Part shown: in pieces, positions 54,549 through 62,490 of the stretch | Layout: each line of letters begins with the position of its first letter | How positions within the stretch are numbered: position 1 is the first letter of the stretch | DNA from: Actibacterium naphthalenivorans | Lineage (GTDB): Bacteria; Pseudomonadota; Alphaproteobacteria; Rhodobacterales; Rhodobacteraceae | NCBI RefSeq assembly: GCF_014196965.1 | Contig: NZ_JACIEQ010000001.1 | Span: forward strand, 1,302,001-1,366,000 | Direction: 5' to 3' | DNA: 64,000 bases | The notes under the pieces: model-generated | Seen by the model: the letters and a program-made list of their open reading frames with translations, nothing else | Database searches by the model: none | Told to the model about the DNA's origin: nothing | Program-made: the position numbers and the translations under genes

Positions 54549-55235
54549 ATGCCGACAGAGCAGCGCAAGCGCCGCAGGTCGAAACGGGAGGGGTTGAAAC
54601 TAATTCTGGAGGCGGCGACCAATGAGTTCTGCCGCGCGGGCCTGGCGGGGGCCAAGCTTGATCTGATCGCGCTGGAGGCCGGTGTTTCCAAGCAGCTCAT
54701 CCACCACTATTTCCGCAACAAGGCCGAACTCTACGTTGCGGTGATGGAAGAGGTGACAGCGGTGGCCATCCAGCAACTGTCGATGCCCGATTACGAATCC
54801 CTCTCGCCGGAAGAGGCGATCCGGATGTTCCTCGGAGGTGTCTTCGATCTGTTCGTAAGGTGGCCGTTCCTGGCCGGGCTTTTCAACGATCAAAGCGTCT
54901 ATCGCGGAAAACACATTCCCGAATGCCGCGAACTGAAACAACGTGGCCCCGAACTGATCGTGCGCATTTACGATATTTTTCGCACCGGACAGGAGACAGG
55001 AGTGTTCCGCAAGGAGCTGGAGCCCGAAGCCGCTTTTTCGGTCGCGATCATGGCGGTGATCGGTAATTTCACCGGCGGAAAGGTCATCGCGGGGTTCGTT
55101 CCGGTGGATTTCTCGGCTCCCGAACGGCTGGATTTCTGGCGGAAGTTCGCAACCGATTTCTCGCTGAATGCAATCATGATCGAGCCCGAAGCTCACATGA
55201 AGGCAGGCGCGGCCGCATCGTCACGCCTGCCCTGA
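54549..55235 (+). CDS. TetR/AcrR family regulator of the P450 operon
   Basis: A 228-residue regulator. Its basic N-terminus RKRRRSKREG is followed by the helix-turn-helix LDLIALEAGVSKQLIHHYFRNKAEL. The C-terminal ligand domain contains RWPFLAGLFNDQSVYRG and resembles the TetR_C_6/BetI-like arrangement. It diverges from the P450 gene with 150 bp between them, which makes it the likely controller of the operon, responding to its substrate. ATG 54549 is chosen. A GTG one codon earlier is also possible, and GGGGAGG precedes both. Confidence 0.9.
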   Translation: MPTEQRKRRRSKREGLKLILEAATNEFCRAGLAGAKLDLIALEAGVSKQLIHHYFRNKAELYVAVMEEVTAVAIQQLSMPDYESLSPEEAIRMFLGGVFDLFVRWPFLAGLFNDQSVYRGKHIPECRELKQRGPELIVRIYDIFRTGQETGVFRKELEPEAAFSVAIMAVIGNFTGGKVIAGFVPVDFSAPERLDFWRKFATDFSLNAIMIEPEAHMKAGAAASSRLP

Positions 55236-55247
55236 GATGCTGCGCGA

Positions 55248-55772
55248 TCAGCCTGTGGAACTCTTGCCCCGGTAGCCAAGCTCGCCCGCGAACAGCTCCG
55301 AGATCTCCTTGCGCGTCACCTGGGCCTTATCCGGGAGCCGGCTGTTCTGAACCGCTTTCTCATGGTTCTGGTGAACAACCTGCAAGGCGTCCTGCGCTTC
55401 TTTCAGCTTTGCCGCGACGCGCACCCGCGCGCCGATTTCGGTCACGTCGAACGGCTTGGTGATATAATCCGTCGCACCGGCGGCAAATGCCTGATCTATC
55501 GAGTCCTTGTCCGACATCGCCGTCAGCATGATGATCGGCGTGTCGGCATAGCCCCGCAACGCGCGGATCTGCCGGCAAAGCTCGATCCCGTCCATACCCG
55601 GCATCTGGATATCGAGCAGCAGGCAATCAAAGCCGGGCTGTTCGTGCCGCACCAGCGCGAGCGCATCCAACGGCGTCGCACTGGCCGAAACGTCTTCGTA
55701 ACCGAACAGCGCCAATACCATCGGCAGCAGTTCGAGAATGAAGTCGTCATCGTCTACCACAAGAAGTTTCAC
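55248..55772 (-). CDS. Single-domain response regulator (receiver only)
   Basis: A 174-residue protein. Residues 1-120 are a receiver domain with acidic residues in VVDDDDF, the phospho-acceptor Asp54 in LLLDIQMPGMDG, Thr84 and Lys106 in ITKPFD. The remaining ~50 residues are a helical, coiled-coil-like tail (LKEAQDALQVVHQNHEKAVQ) with no DNA-binding or enzymatic output domain. No histidine kinase is encoded nearby. It lies 168 bp downstream of the Wzy/ligase-like gene on the same strand, which suggests, but does not show, a role in polysaccharide control. Confidence 0.88.
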   Translation of the reverse strand: MKLLVVDDDDFILELLPMVLALFGYEDVSASATPLDALALVRHEQPGFDCLLLDIQMPGMDGIELCRQIRALRGYADTPIIMLTAMSDKDSIDQAFAAGATDYITKPFDVTEIGARVRVAAKLKEAQDALQVVHQNHEKAVQNSRLPDKAQVTRKEISELFAGELGYRGKSSTG

Positions 55773-55940
55773 ACCGACCCCCCAAGGCTGTGCAGAGATT
55801 CATAATTCAACCTAGGCGATATTTCGCCGGGGAATATGGAAAGTTTGCGGTCATTTTGTGGCAGGCTCGGGCGCATGCCCGCGACCTTGCGTCACCCGCC
55901 CGCCAATCCGCCTGCCACGGTACGCGATGTCGCAACGGCC

Positions 55941-57404
55941 TCAGCGCCCTTTGCGCGGGTGCGGCGCCCGGACGGCGCGGGCCTCGGGCCCCGGCTTGGC
56001 CGGAAAGCGTGTGTAGCGCGAAATGTCATTCGCCGGCACCGCCACGGCCACAGGCTCGTCGGGCTGGGCCTTGCCGAAGCGCGCCCTTTGCATCCCGCGC
56101 CCGTCGCCCGCCGGTGCGGCGTCGCCCGCCTGATCGCCCGCATCGTCGGAATAGTCCAGCATCCAGACCCCGGCGCCCAGCATCATCATGAACCACACAT
56201 AGGCCGACAGCCAGATATGCACCGTGGCCAGCGCGAACATCAGCCCGATCAGGGAAATCAGATACCCCTTGCGGTAAGACAGCATGCGCTCTGTCTTGAA
56301 CGGCCGGAAGGCGAGCTGGATGATAAGAAGGATGAACGAACCGATGAACAGCAGGAAGCCAGGTATGCCGTACCTCATCGCCATCAGAAGCCAGAAGTTA
56401 TCGACGCTGGGCCGCAACCAGAAGGGCCGCACCCAGTCTTTCTGGCCCAGACCGAATATCGGATTGGCCCAGACGTTCTGGATGCCATAGTCGAAAATCA
56501 GGATCCGCGTGTAGGACGTTCCCTGGTTCAGGGTCAGATAGCTGACGAACACATGGAACGGCGTCCGGTTGGAGGCAAGGTCGATCGCCACATAGACAAA
56601 GACGAACGCCGCGAGCAAAAGCAGCCAGCGGGATTTCACCTGCCGCGTGACATGATCGTAGAGCACGAACAAATACTGCAGCGACAGGATCATGATTGCG
56701 CCGGTCGAGACGGAACAAAATGCCGCGACCACCACGCCAAACGCACGCAGCATGGACACCGGCGTCGCCGCCCGGAAGTTGAGGACATAGATCACCATGC
56801 CCAGCGGCGCGGCGCAGAAGACGCCATAGAGAATCGGATGCGGAAACACCACCTGCGCCCGCTCCAGCCCCAGACGCGCTTCATAGGTGATGATCTTGGT
56901 GGAGTTCACGAAATTGCTGAAGAAGTGAATGATCGGCGGCTCGCCCGTCTGGGTTTCGATGATGGCGAACGGCATCAGGATCATGATCGCGATGAAGTTG
57001 ATCTTCACGAAGCTCCGGAACGTCTCGGGAGACCGGATCAGCACGCGGCCAACCATGTAGCCGCCGACAGTTTCGACGATCTGATACCCGACCGGCTCGA
57101 TCGCGTTGGAAAACCCGTGCGCGACGATAAGCGCCAGCGCCGACCACAGCGCCGCCGCGAAAACCGCGAAATCGACCATGTGAACCGAGCCCGTCTTGCC
57201 GCTCGCCCAGGAAAACAGCATGGGAAAGAACATCAGCAGCAGCAGCGCGCGTGACAGATGCAGATTGAGCGCACCCACCGAAAGGATCACCGGCACCAGC
57301 AGGCAGATGAAGACGATCACCAGCATAACGGGCTTTCCCGCCGGGGAGTCGCCAATCGCAATCCTGCGGAACTGCCCGCCGCCACTCAGTGCACTATCTA
57401 CCAT
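55941..57404 (-). CDS. O-antigen ligase/Wzy polymerase-like membrane protein
   Basis: About 487 residues with roughly 11-12 hydrophobic helices and a long periplasmic loop between the later ones (about 290-360, containing SYTRILIFDYGIQNVWANPIFGLG). The Arg and the NPIFGLG motif are those seen in the loop of Wzy/WaaL family proteins. The C-terminus is a Pro/Arg-rich cytoplasmic tail. The exopolysaccharide locus at 1-29 kb has Wzx and Wzz but no Wzy, so this could be its polymerase although it is 27 kb away. O-antigen ligase is the alternative. ATG 57404 follows AGGG. Confidence 0.82.
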   Translation of the reverse strand: MVDSALSGGGQFRRIAIGDSPAGKPVMLVIVFICLLVPVILSVGALNLHLSRALLLLMFFPMLFSWASGKTGSVHMVDFAVFAAALWSALALIVAHGFSNAIEPVGYQIVETVGGYMVGRVLIRSPETFRSFVKINFIAIMILMPFAIIETQTGEPPIIHFFSNFVNSTKIITYEARLGLERAQVVFPHPILYGVFCAAPLGMVIYVLNFRAATPVSMLRAFGVVVAAFCSVSTGAIMILSLQYLFVLYDHVTRQVKSRWLLLLAAFVFVYVAIDLASNRTPFHVFVSYLTLNQGTSYTRILIFDYGIQNVWANPIFGLGQKDWVRPFWLRPSVDNFWLLMAMRYGIPGFLLFIGSFILLIIQLAFRPFKTERMLSYRKGYLISLIGLMFALATVHIWLSAYVWFMMMLGAGVWMLDYSDDAGDQAGDAAPAGDGRGMQRARFGKAQPDEPVAVAVPANDISRYTRFPAKPGPEARAVRAPHPRKGR

Positions 57405-57677
57405 TCCAGAAACCCTGCCCGGTCCGCTACGCCACAAAAACACCATAAGACGAAAGCGGCACAGACACTATATGCTGCAATAGCCCGCCGCGATCCGGTG
57501 CGCACCCGCCCTTGCGAGGGAATAGATGGATACAGCCGTTGAGATCCCGGCCGCAGACCGCTACATATCCGCTGCACACCGCGCCTTCGCCGGATGAATG
57601 CCTACCCCGGCATTTGCCTGAGCATTGAGGTCCTGATATGGCCACATCCGGGCAAAAGTTTAAATTCAGGAACCACC

Positions 57678-58289
57678 GTGACAAACACCCTCTATCAGAA
57701 CGACCTTCCCGATGAACTGGACCTGGGCCCCGTCGTCGCGATCGATTGCGAAACGATGGGCCTGAACCCGCATCGCGACAGGCTGTGCCTGGTGCAGATG
57801 TCCGGTGGCGATGGCAACACCCACCTGGTGCAGATCGAAAAGGGCCAGACAAGCGCCCCGAACCTGTGCCGGATGCTGACCGACCCGAAGGTGCTCAAAC
57901 TGTTTCATTTCGGGCGATTCGACATTGCCGCGCTGTATCACGCCTTCGGCGCTCTGACCGCGCCCGTCTACTGCACCAAGATCGCGTCGAAACTGATCCG
58001 CACCTATACCGACCGGCACGGACTGAAATTCCTGCTTCAGGAACTGCTCGAGGTAGACATCTCCAAGCAGCAGCAAACCTCCGACTGGGGTGCCGCGACG
58101 CTCAGCGACGCGCAGATCGCCTATGCCGCCTCCGACGTGCTTTACCTGCACCGGCTGCGCGAGGCGCTGAACAAGCGGCTGGCCCGCGAGGGGCGCACCG
58201 AGATTGCCCAGTCCTGCTTCGACTTTCTGCCAACCCGCGCCCGGCTCGATCTGATCGGCTGGCCCGAGATCGACATTTTCGATCACTGA
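57678..58289 (+). CDS. Short ribonuclease D
   Basis: A 203-residue DEDDy 3'-5' exonuclease. The exo I motif is AIDCETMGLN, exo II is FHFGRFDIAAL, and exo III is YAASDVLYLHRL with its Tyr. It is about half the length of Escherichia coli RNase D because it lacks the HRDC domains, as is usual for the alphaproteobacterial short form. The start is a GTG with AGGA upstream. The kdsD gene follows 4 bp later. Confidence 0.93.
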   Translation: MTNTLYQNDLPDELDLGPVVAIDCETMGLNPHRDRLCLVQMSGGDGNTHLVQIEKGQTSAPNLCRMLTDPKVLKLFHFGRFDIAALYHAFGALTAPVYCTKIASKLIRTYTDRHGLKFLLQELLEVDISKQQQTSDWGAATLSDAQIAYAASDVLYLHRLREALNKRLAREGRTEIAQSCFDFLPTRARLDLIGWPEIDIFDH

Positions 58290-58293
58290 TCCG

Positions 58294-59259
58294 ATGAACA
58301 AGGAAACCTTCCTCCTGACCGGCCGCCGCGTCATCGCCCGAGAGGCACAGGCGCTGACCCTTCTGGCCGATGCGCTGGACGAGAGCTTCGCCGAGGCCGT
58401 GGCGCTGATTCTCGGCGCACAGGGGCGTGTCATCGTGTCCGGCATGGGCAAATCGGGGCATATCGCGCGCAAGATCGCGGCGACCTTCGCCTCCACCGGC
58501 ACCCCCGCGCATTTCGTCCATCCCGCAGAGGCCAGCCATGGCGATCTGGGCATGCTGGCCAGGGGCGACGTGGCGCTGGTGCTGTCCAACTCCGGCGAGA
58601 CGCCCGAACTGGCCGATATCGTGGCCTATACGCGCCGCTTTTCCATTCCGATGATCGGCGTCGCGGGCCGCGCGGGTTCGACCCTGCTGCGGGAATCCGA
58701 CGTGGCGCTTTTGCTGCCGCCCGCGCCCGAAGCCTGCGATACCGGCATCGTTCCCACCACCTCTACCACCATGACGCTGGCGCTGGGCGACGCGCTTGCC
58801 ATCGCCCTGATGGAACACCGCCAGTTCACACCGGAACATTTCCGCGCCTTCCACCCCGGCGGCAAGCTCGGCGCGCAGCTTTCCAAGGTGCGCGATCTGA
58901 TGCACGGGCCCGATGAGCTGCCCACCGTTGTCACCGGCACCCCGATGAGCGGCGCGCTGCTGACCATGAGCCAGAAAACCTTTGGCGTGGTCGGCGTGAC
59001 CGACGAAAACGGCCGGCTGATCGGCATCGTCACCGATGGCGACCTGCGCCGCCATATGCAGGGCCTGCTCGATCTGACCGCCGATCAGGTAATGACCGAA
59101 AACCCGCTGACCATCGCCCCCGACGCCCTGGCCGAAGAGGCGCTGGCGGTGATGAACGGGCGCAAGGTGACCTGCCTGTTCGTGGTCGCACCCGGCGGCG
59201 ACGGCCGAGCCGAGGGCATCCTGCATATCCATGATTGCCTGCGCGCCGGGGTCGCCTGA
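58294..59259 (+). CDS. kdsD: Arabinose-5-phosphate isomerase (KpsF/GutQ family)
   Basis: A 321-residue enzyme that converts ribulose 5-phosphate to arabinose 5-phosphate, the first step towards Kdo. The SIS domain has VIVSGMGKSGHIARKIAATF, PAEASHGDLGM and LSNSGETPELADI. Two CBS domains follow (about 205-320, with GIVTDGDLRRHM). It stands at the head of an lpt gene run, which fits lipopolysaccharide core synthesis and transport being expressed together. Confidence 0.95.
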   Translation: MNKETFLLTGRRVIAREAQALTLLADALDESFAEAVALILGAQGRVIVSGMGKSGHIARKIAATFASTGTPAHFVHPAEASHGDLGMLARGDVALVLSNSGETPELADIVAYTRRFSIPMIGVAGRAGSTLLRESDVALLLPPAPEACDTGIVPTTSTTMTLALGDALAIALMEHRQFTPEHFRAFHPGGKLGAQLSKVRDLMHGPDELPTVVTGTPMSGALLTMSQKTFGVVGVTDENGRLIGIVTDGDLRRHMQGLLDLTADQVMTENPLTIAPDALAEEALAVMNGRKVTCLFVVAPGGDGRAEGILHIHDCLRAGVA

Positions 59260-59263
59260 GGCG

Positions 59264-59887
59264 ATGGCCTCCCGCGATAACGCCTATTCCCGCTTCATCG
59301 CGCTGGCGAAAATCATCCTGCCGCTGGCCGCGCTGGCGCTGTTGTCGACGCTGTTCATGTTCTCGCATGATGGCGACCCGACCGATTCCCTGCCCCTGGG
59401 CAAAGAGGATGTCGAACGGCTGGCGCGCGAACAGCGGATCAACGAACCGAACTATTCCGGCGTCACGTCCGATGGCACCGCGCTTTCGATCTCGGCCGAT
59501 ACCGCGCGCCCCGATCTTCTGAACCCGAGCCGCGGCACCGCATCGACCATTTCCGCCCGGCTCGATTTCCCCAACGGCGCCCATACCGATATCTCGTCGG
59601 TCGCGGGTATGATCGATACGGATCAGGACCGCGCAGTGCTTGAGGGCGGGGTGCATATCATCACCTCCGATGGATACGACATCGTTACCGACAGCGTGAT
59701 CACCGCACTGACGCACACCTCTGTCACCGCTGACAGCACGGTTGAAGTGACCAGCCCGATGGGCGATCTGACAGCCGGACAGATGCAGCTTGATGAAACA
59801 GGCGGGGAAAACGGCGGCTACGTTCTGGTTTTCAAGCAGGGCGTCAAGCTGATATACGAACCCGAAAACAGGGGAGATACCCGTTGA
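59264..59887 (+). CDS. lptC: LPS export ABC transporter periplasmic protein LptC
   Basis: A 207-residue bitopic protein with one N-terminal membrane helix (ALAKIILPLAALALLSTLFM) and a periplasmic beta-jellyroll with repeated short strands (DSVITALTHTSVTADSTVEV). It passes LPS from LptBFG to LptA. It lies between kdsD and lptA, and its TGA stop overlaps the lptA ATG by one base. Confidence 0.92.
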   Translation: MASRDNAYSRFIALAKIILPLAALALLSTLFMFSHDGDPTDSLPLGKEDVERLAREQRINEPNYSGVTSDGTALSISADTARPDLLNPSRGTASTISARLDFPNGAHTDISSVAGMIDTDQDRAVLEGGVHIITSDGYDIVTDSVITALTHTSVTADSTVEVTSPMGDLTAGQMQLDETGGENGGYVLVFKQGVKLIYEPENRGDTR

Positions 59888-60390
59888 TGAACCTGCGGGC
59901 CGGTCTGGCCGTTCTCTTTCTTGCGGCTTTGCCGGCGATGGCGCTTGCCCAGGGGGCGCAGGTGGCCTTTGGCGGGCTACGGCAGGACAGCTCGCTTCCG
60001 GTCGAGATCACGGCGGATGAATTGCGCGTCGATCAGGCCGCCGGCACCGCCGTGTTCACCGGCCAGGTGATCATCGGCCAGGGAGAGATGCGCCTGACCG
60101 CCCGAAAGGTCGTGGTCGAATATGCCACGCAGAACGGCACCACCACCGGCCGCATCGCGCGGCTTCACGCCTCGGGCGACGTGGTTCTGGTGAACGGCGC
60201 CGAAGCCGCCGAAGGGCGCGAGGCCGTCTATTCCATCGACGAATCCTCGATCGTGATGACGGGCGACGTGATCCTGACCCAGGGCCAGAACGCGCTTTCG
60301 GGCGAACGGCTCGTCGTCGATCTGAACAGCGGAACCGGGGTGATGGAGGGGCGCGTGAAATCCATCTTTCAGCCCGGTGCCGAACAATGA
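59887..60390 (+). CDS. lptA: LPS transport periplasmic protein LptA
   Basis: A 167-residue exported protein with signal peptide MNLRAGLAVLFLAALPAMALA and an OstA-like beta-jellyroll. It contains VEITADELRVDQAAGTAVFTGQVIIGQGEMRL and the repeat GDVILTQGQNALSGERLVVDLNSG. It bridges the periplasm between LptC and LptD. The stop overlaps the lptB start in ATGA. Confidence 0.93.
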   Translation: MNLRAGLAVLFLAALPAMALAQGAQVAFGGLRQDSSLPVEITADELRVDQAAGTAVFTGQVIIGQGEMRLTARKVVVEYATQNGTTTGRIARLHASGDVVLVNGAEAAEGREAVYSIDESSIVMTGDVILTQGQNALSGERLVVDLNSGTGVMEGRVKSIFQPGAEQ

Positions 60391-61148
60391 GCCGGGCCCC
60401 CGATCTGAAGGTTTCGGATGGCGATGCCGGCCTGAAGGTCGTGCATCTTCGCAAGAGCTACCGCCGCCGCCCGGTGATCCGCGACGTCAGCCTGGAACTG
60501 GGCCGGGGCGAGGTCGTGGCCCTGCTCGGCCCGAACGGATCGGGCAAGACGACCTGCTTTTACAACATCGCCGGCCTGATCACGCCCGAAGGCGGATCCG
60601 TCATGATCGACGGTCGCGACGTGACCGGCCTGCCGATGTACCGGCGCGCCAAGCTGGGCATCGGATACCTGCCGCAGGAGGTCAGCATCTTCCGCGGGCT
60701 GTCTGTCGAGGATAACATCCTGGCCATTCTGGAGATCGCCGAGAAAGACCCGCACAAGCGCCGCGAACGCCTGGAAGAGCTGCTGTCGGAATTTTCCATC
60801 AGCCACCTGCGCCGCGCCTCCGCGCTTTCGCTTTCGGGCGGCGAACGGCGACGCGTGGAAATCGCGCGCTGTCTCGCGGCCAATCCCAAATACCTGCTGC
60901 TGGATGAACCCTTCGCCGGTGTCGATCCGATCGCGGTGGGCGAGATTCGGGGCCTTGTCTCCGATCTGAAGACACGGGGGATCGGCGTGCTGATCACCGA
61001 TCACAACGTGCGCGAGACGCTGGAAATCGTCGATCGCGCCTATATCCTGCACGATGGCACCGTATTGATGAGCGGCACCACGCAAGAGGTGGTGCAGGAT
61101 GAAAACGTCCGCCGGGTCTATCTGGGGCAGAACTTCCGCATTTCGTGA
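60387..61148 (+). CDS. lptB: LPS export ABC transporter ATP-binding protein LptB
   Basis: A 253-residue ABC ATPase. Walker A is LGPNGSGKTTCF, the Q-loop region is GYLPQEVSIFRGLSVEDN, the signature is LSGGERRRVEIARCL, and Walker B is YLLLDEPFAGVDPIAV followed by ITDHNVRETL. The LPQEVSIFR sequence is diagnostic for LptB. It powers LPS extraction with LptF and LptG, which are not in this window. It overlaps lptA by 4 bp. Confidence 0.96.
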   Translation: MSRAPDLKVSDGDAGLKVVHLRKSYRRRPVIRDVSLELGRGEVVALLGPNGSGKTTCFYNIAGLITPEGGSVMIDGRDVTGLPMYRRAKLGIGYLPQEVSIFRGLSVEDNILAILEIAEKDPHKRRERLEELLSEFSISHLRRASALSLSGGERRRVEIARCLAANPKYLLLDEPFAGVDPIAVGEIRGLVSDLKTRGIGVLITDHNVRETLEIVDRAYILHDGTVLMSGTTQEVVQDENVRRVYLGQNFRIS

Positions 61149-61406
61149 CGCGGGCGCGAAAGCGCCGGCCGGCATCCCGCTCGCCGCGCTGCGGCATAGC
61201 TATTCCGTTGACACACGCCGCTGAATTATCGCCAAATGCGTGGAATGTATGACCGTTCCTTCATCGTTCAGGCGCTGCCGTACAAGGCTGGTGCAAAGAA
61301 CGCGCCCGGAGACTTCCGGGCGACATGGCCCTCGATTTATAACAACATGGTCCCGCTTCTGCGCCCTATCGGCAGGGCAGCCATGTGCAAAAAAGGAGGT
61401 GGCGTG

Positions 61407-61970
61407 ATGCGCTATCAAATCAGTGGGAAACAGATCGACATCGGCGAAGCGCTTCAGACACATGTGAAACAGGAACTCGGCGTGGCGGTCGACAAATACG
61501 CCGAACGCCCGACCGACGCCAATATCATCTTTTCCCGCAATGCGCATGAATATGTCTGCGAGGCCACCGTACACCTTTCCACCGGCCTGACCGCGCAGGC
61601 CAAGGCCCACGCCACCGAAATCTACGCCGCCTTCGACGGCTGCCGCGACAAGATGGAGAAGCAGTTGCGCCGCTACAAACGGCGCCTGAAGGACCATCAC
61701 CGCGACCGGGCGCAGCCGGTTGAACTAAGCGGCGCGTCCTCGTATATCCTCGCCAGCACGGAGGATAGCGAAGATTCGGAGCCCGAAACGCTTCAGCCGA
61801 TGATCATCGCCGAGATGGAAACGACAGTCCCGTCGCTTTCGGTTGGCGAGGCGGTCATGCAAATGGAACTGGCAGGTGCCCCGCTCCTGGTTTTCCGCAA
61901 CGAAAAGTCCGGAGGGATCAACATCGTCCACCGCCGTGAAGACGGCAATGTTGGATGGATTGATCCATGA
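61407..61970 (+). CDS. hpf: Ribosome hibernation-promoting factor, long form
   Basis: A 187-residue protein. The N-terminal S30AE domain (about 1-105) starts MRYQISGKQIDIGEAL and ends in a basic YKRRLKDHH. An acidic linker leads to the C-terminal dimerisation domain (VGEAVMQMELAGAPLLVFRN and GGINIVHRREDGNVGWIDP). The long form pairs 70S ribosomes into inactive dimers in stationary phase. AAGGAGGTGG precedes the ATG at 61407. About 258 bp upstream of it contain no gene. Confidence 0.95.
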   Translation: MRYQISGKQIDIGEALQTHVKQELGVAVDKYAERPTDANIIFSRNAHEYVCEATVHLSTGLTAQAKAHATEIYAAFDGCRDKMEKQLRRYKRRLKDHHRDRAQPVELSGASSYILASTEDSEDSEPETLQPMIIAEMETTVPSLSVGEAVMQMELAGAPLLVFRNEKSGGINIVHRREDGNVGWIDP

Positions 61971-62025
61971 GGGGCAACAGATAAACGGCCCGCCCGGTTG
62001 GTTGGCGGCAGGCAGTATTGGATAC

Positions 62026-62490
62026 ATGGAACTTTCAAGCATCCTAAAACCCGAGGCGGTCAAGGTTTTTGGCACGCTGTCCAGCAAGAAGCGCCTTTTT
62101 CAGGATCTGGCTGAAATTGCCGCGTCTGTCTATGGGCTGAATGCCTCCGACGCCGTGGACGCGCTGCAGGAGCGTGAAAGCCTTGGCCCCACGGGCGTGG
62201 GCCACGGCGTGGCCCTGCCCCATGCCCGGCTGGAGGGGCTGGACACCGTCGTAGGCGTGTTCTTGCGTCTGGAAAAGCCGCTGGATTTCGATTCCGTCGA
62301 TCGTCAGCCGGTCGATCTGGTGTTTGCCCTGTTCGCGCCCAAGGATTCGGGCGTGCACCATCTCAAGGCGCTTGCCCTGGTGTCGCGCACCCTGCGCGAC
62401 GCCACGATTTGCGGCAAGCTGCGCGCCAATTCCGATCCCGCCGCGCTGCACGCCGTCCTTACCGAGACGCCGGCCTCTCAGGCGGCCTGA
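62026..62490 (+). CDS. ptsN: Nitrogen-regulatory PTS EIIA protein
   Basis: A 154-residue EIIA-Ntr domain starting MELSSILKPEAVKVFG. The phosphorylated histidine is in GVGHGVALPHARLEG, and PVDLVFALFAPKDSGVHHLKALALVSR is the second conserved block. It links nitrogen and carbon state to regulation and commonly follows hpf. Its 3' end overlaps the convergent sulfotransferase gene by 32 bp. Confidence 0.95.
   Translation: MELSSILKPEAVKVFGTLSSKKRLFQDLAEIAASVYGLNASDAVDALQERESLGPTGVGHGVALPHARLEGLDTVVGVFLRLEKPLDFDSVDRQPVDLVFALFAPKDSGVHHLKALALVSRTLRDATICGKLRANSDPAALHAVLTETPASQAA

Noticed and set aside
44596-57600. Direct repeat of the tRNA-Leu 3' end marking the far side of an island
   Set aside because: I scanned by eye for GTCCTCTCCTGGGCACCA and found no second copy.
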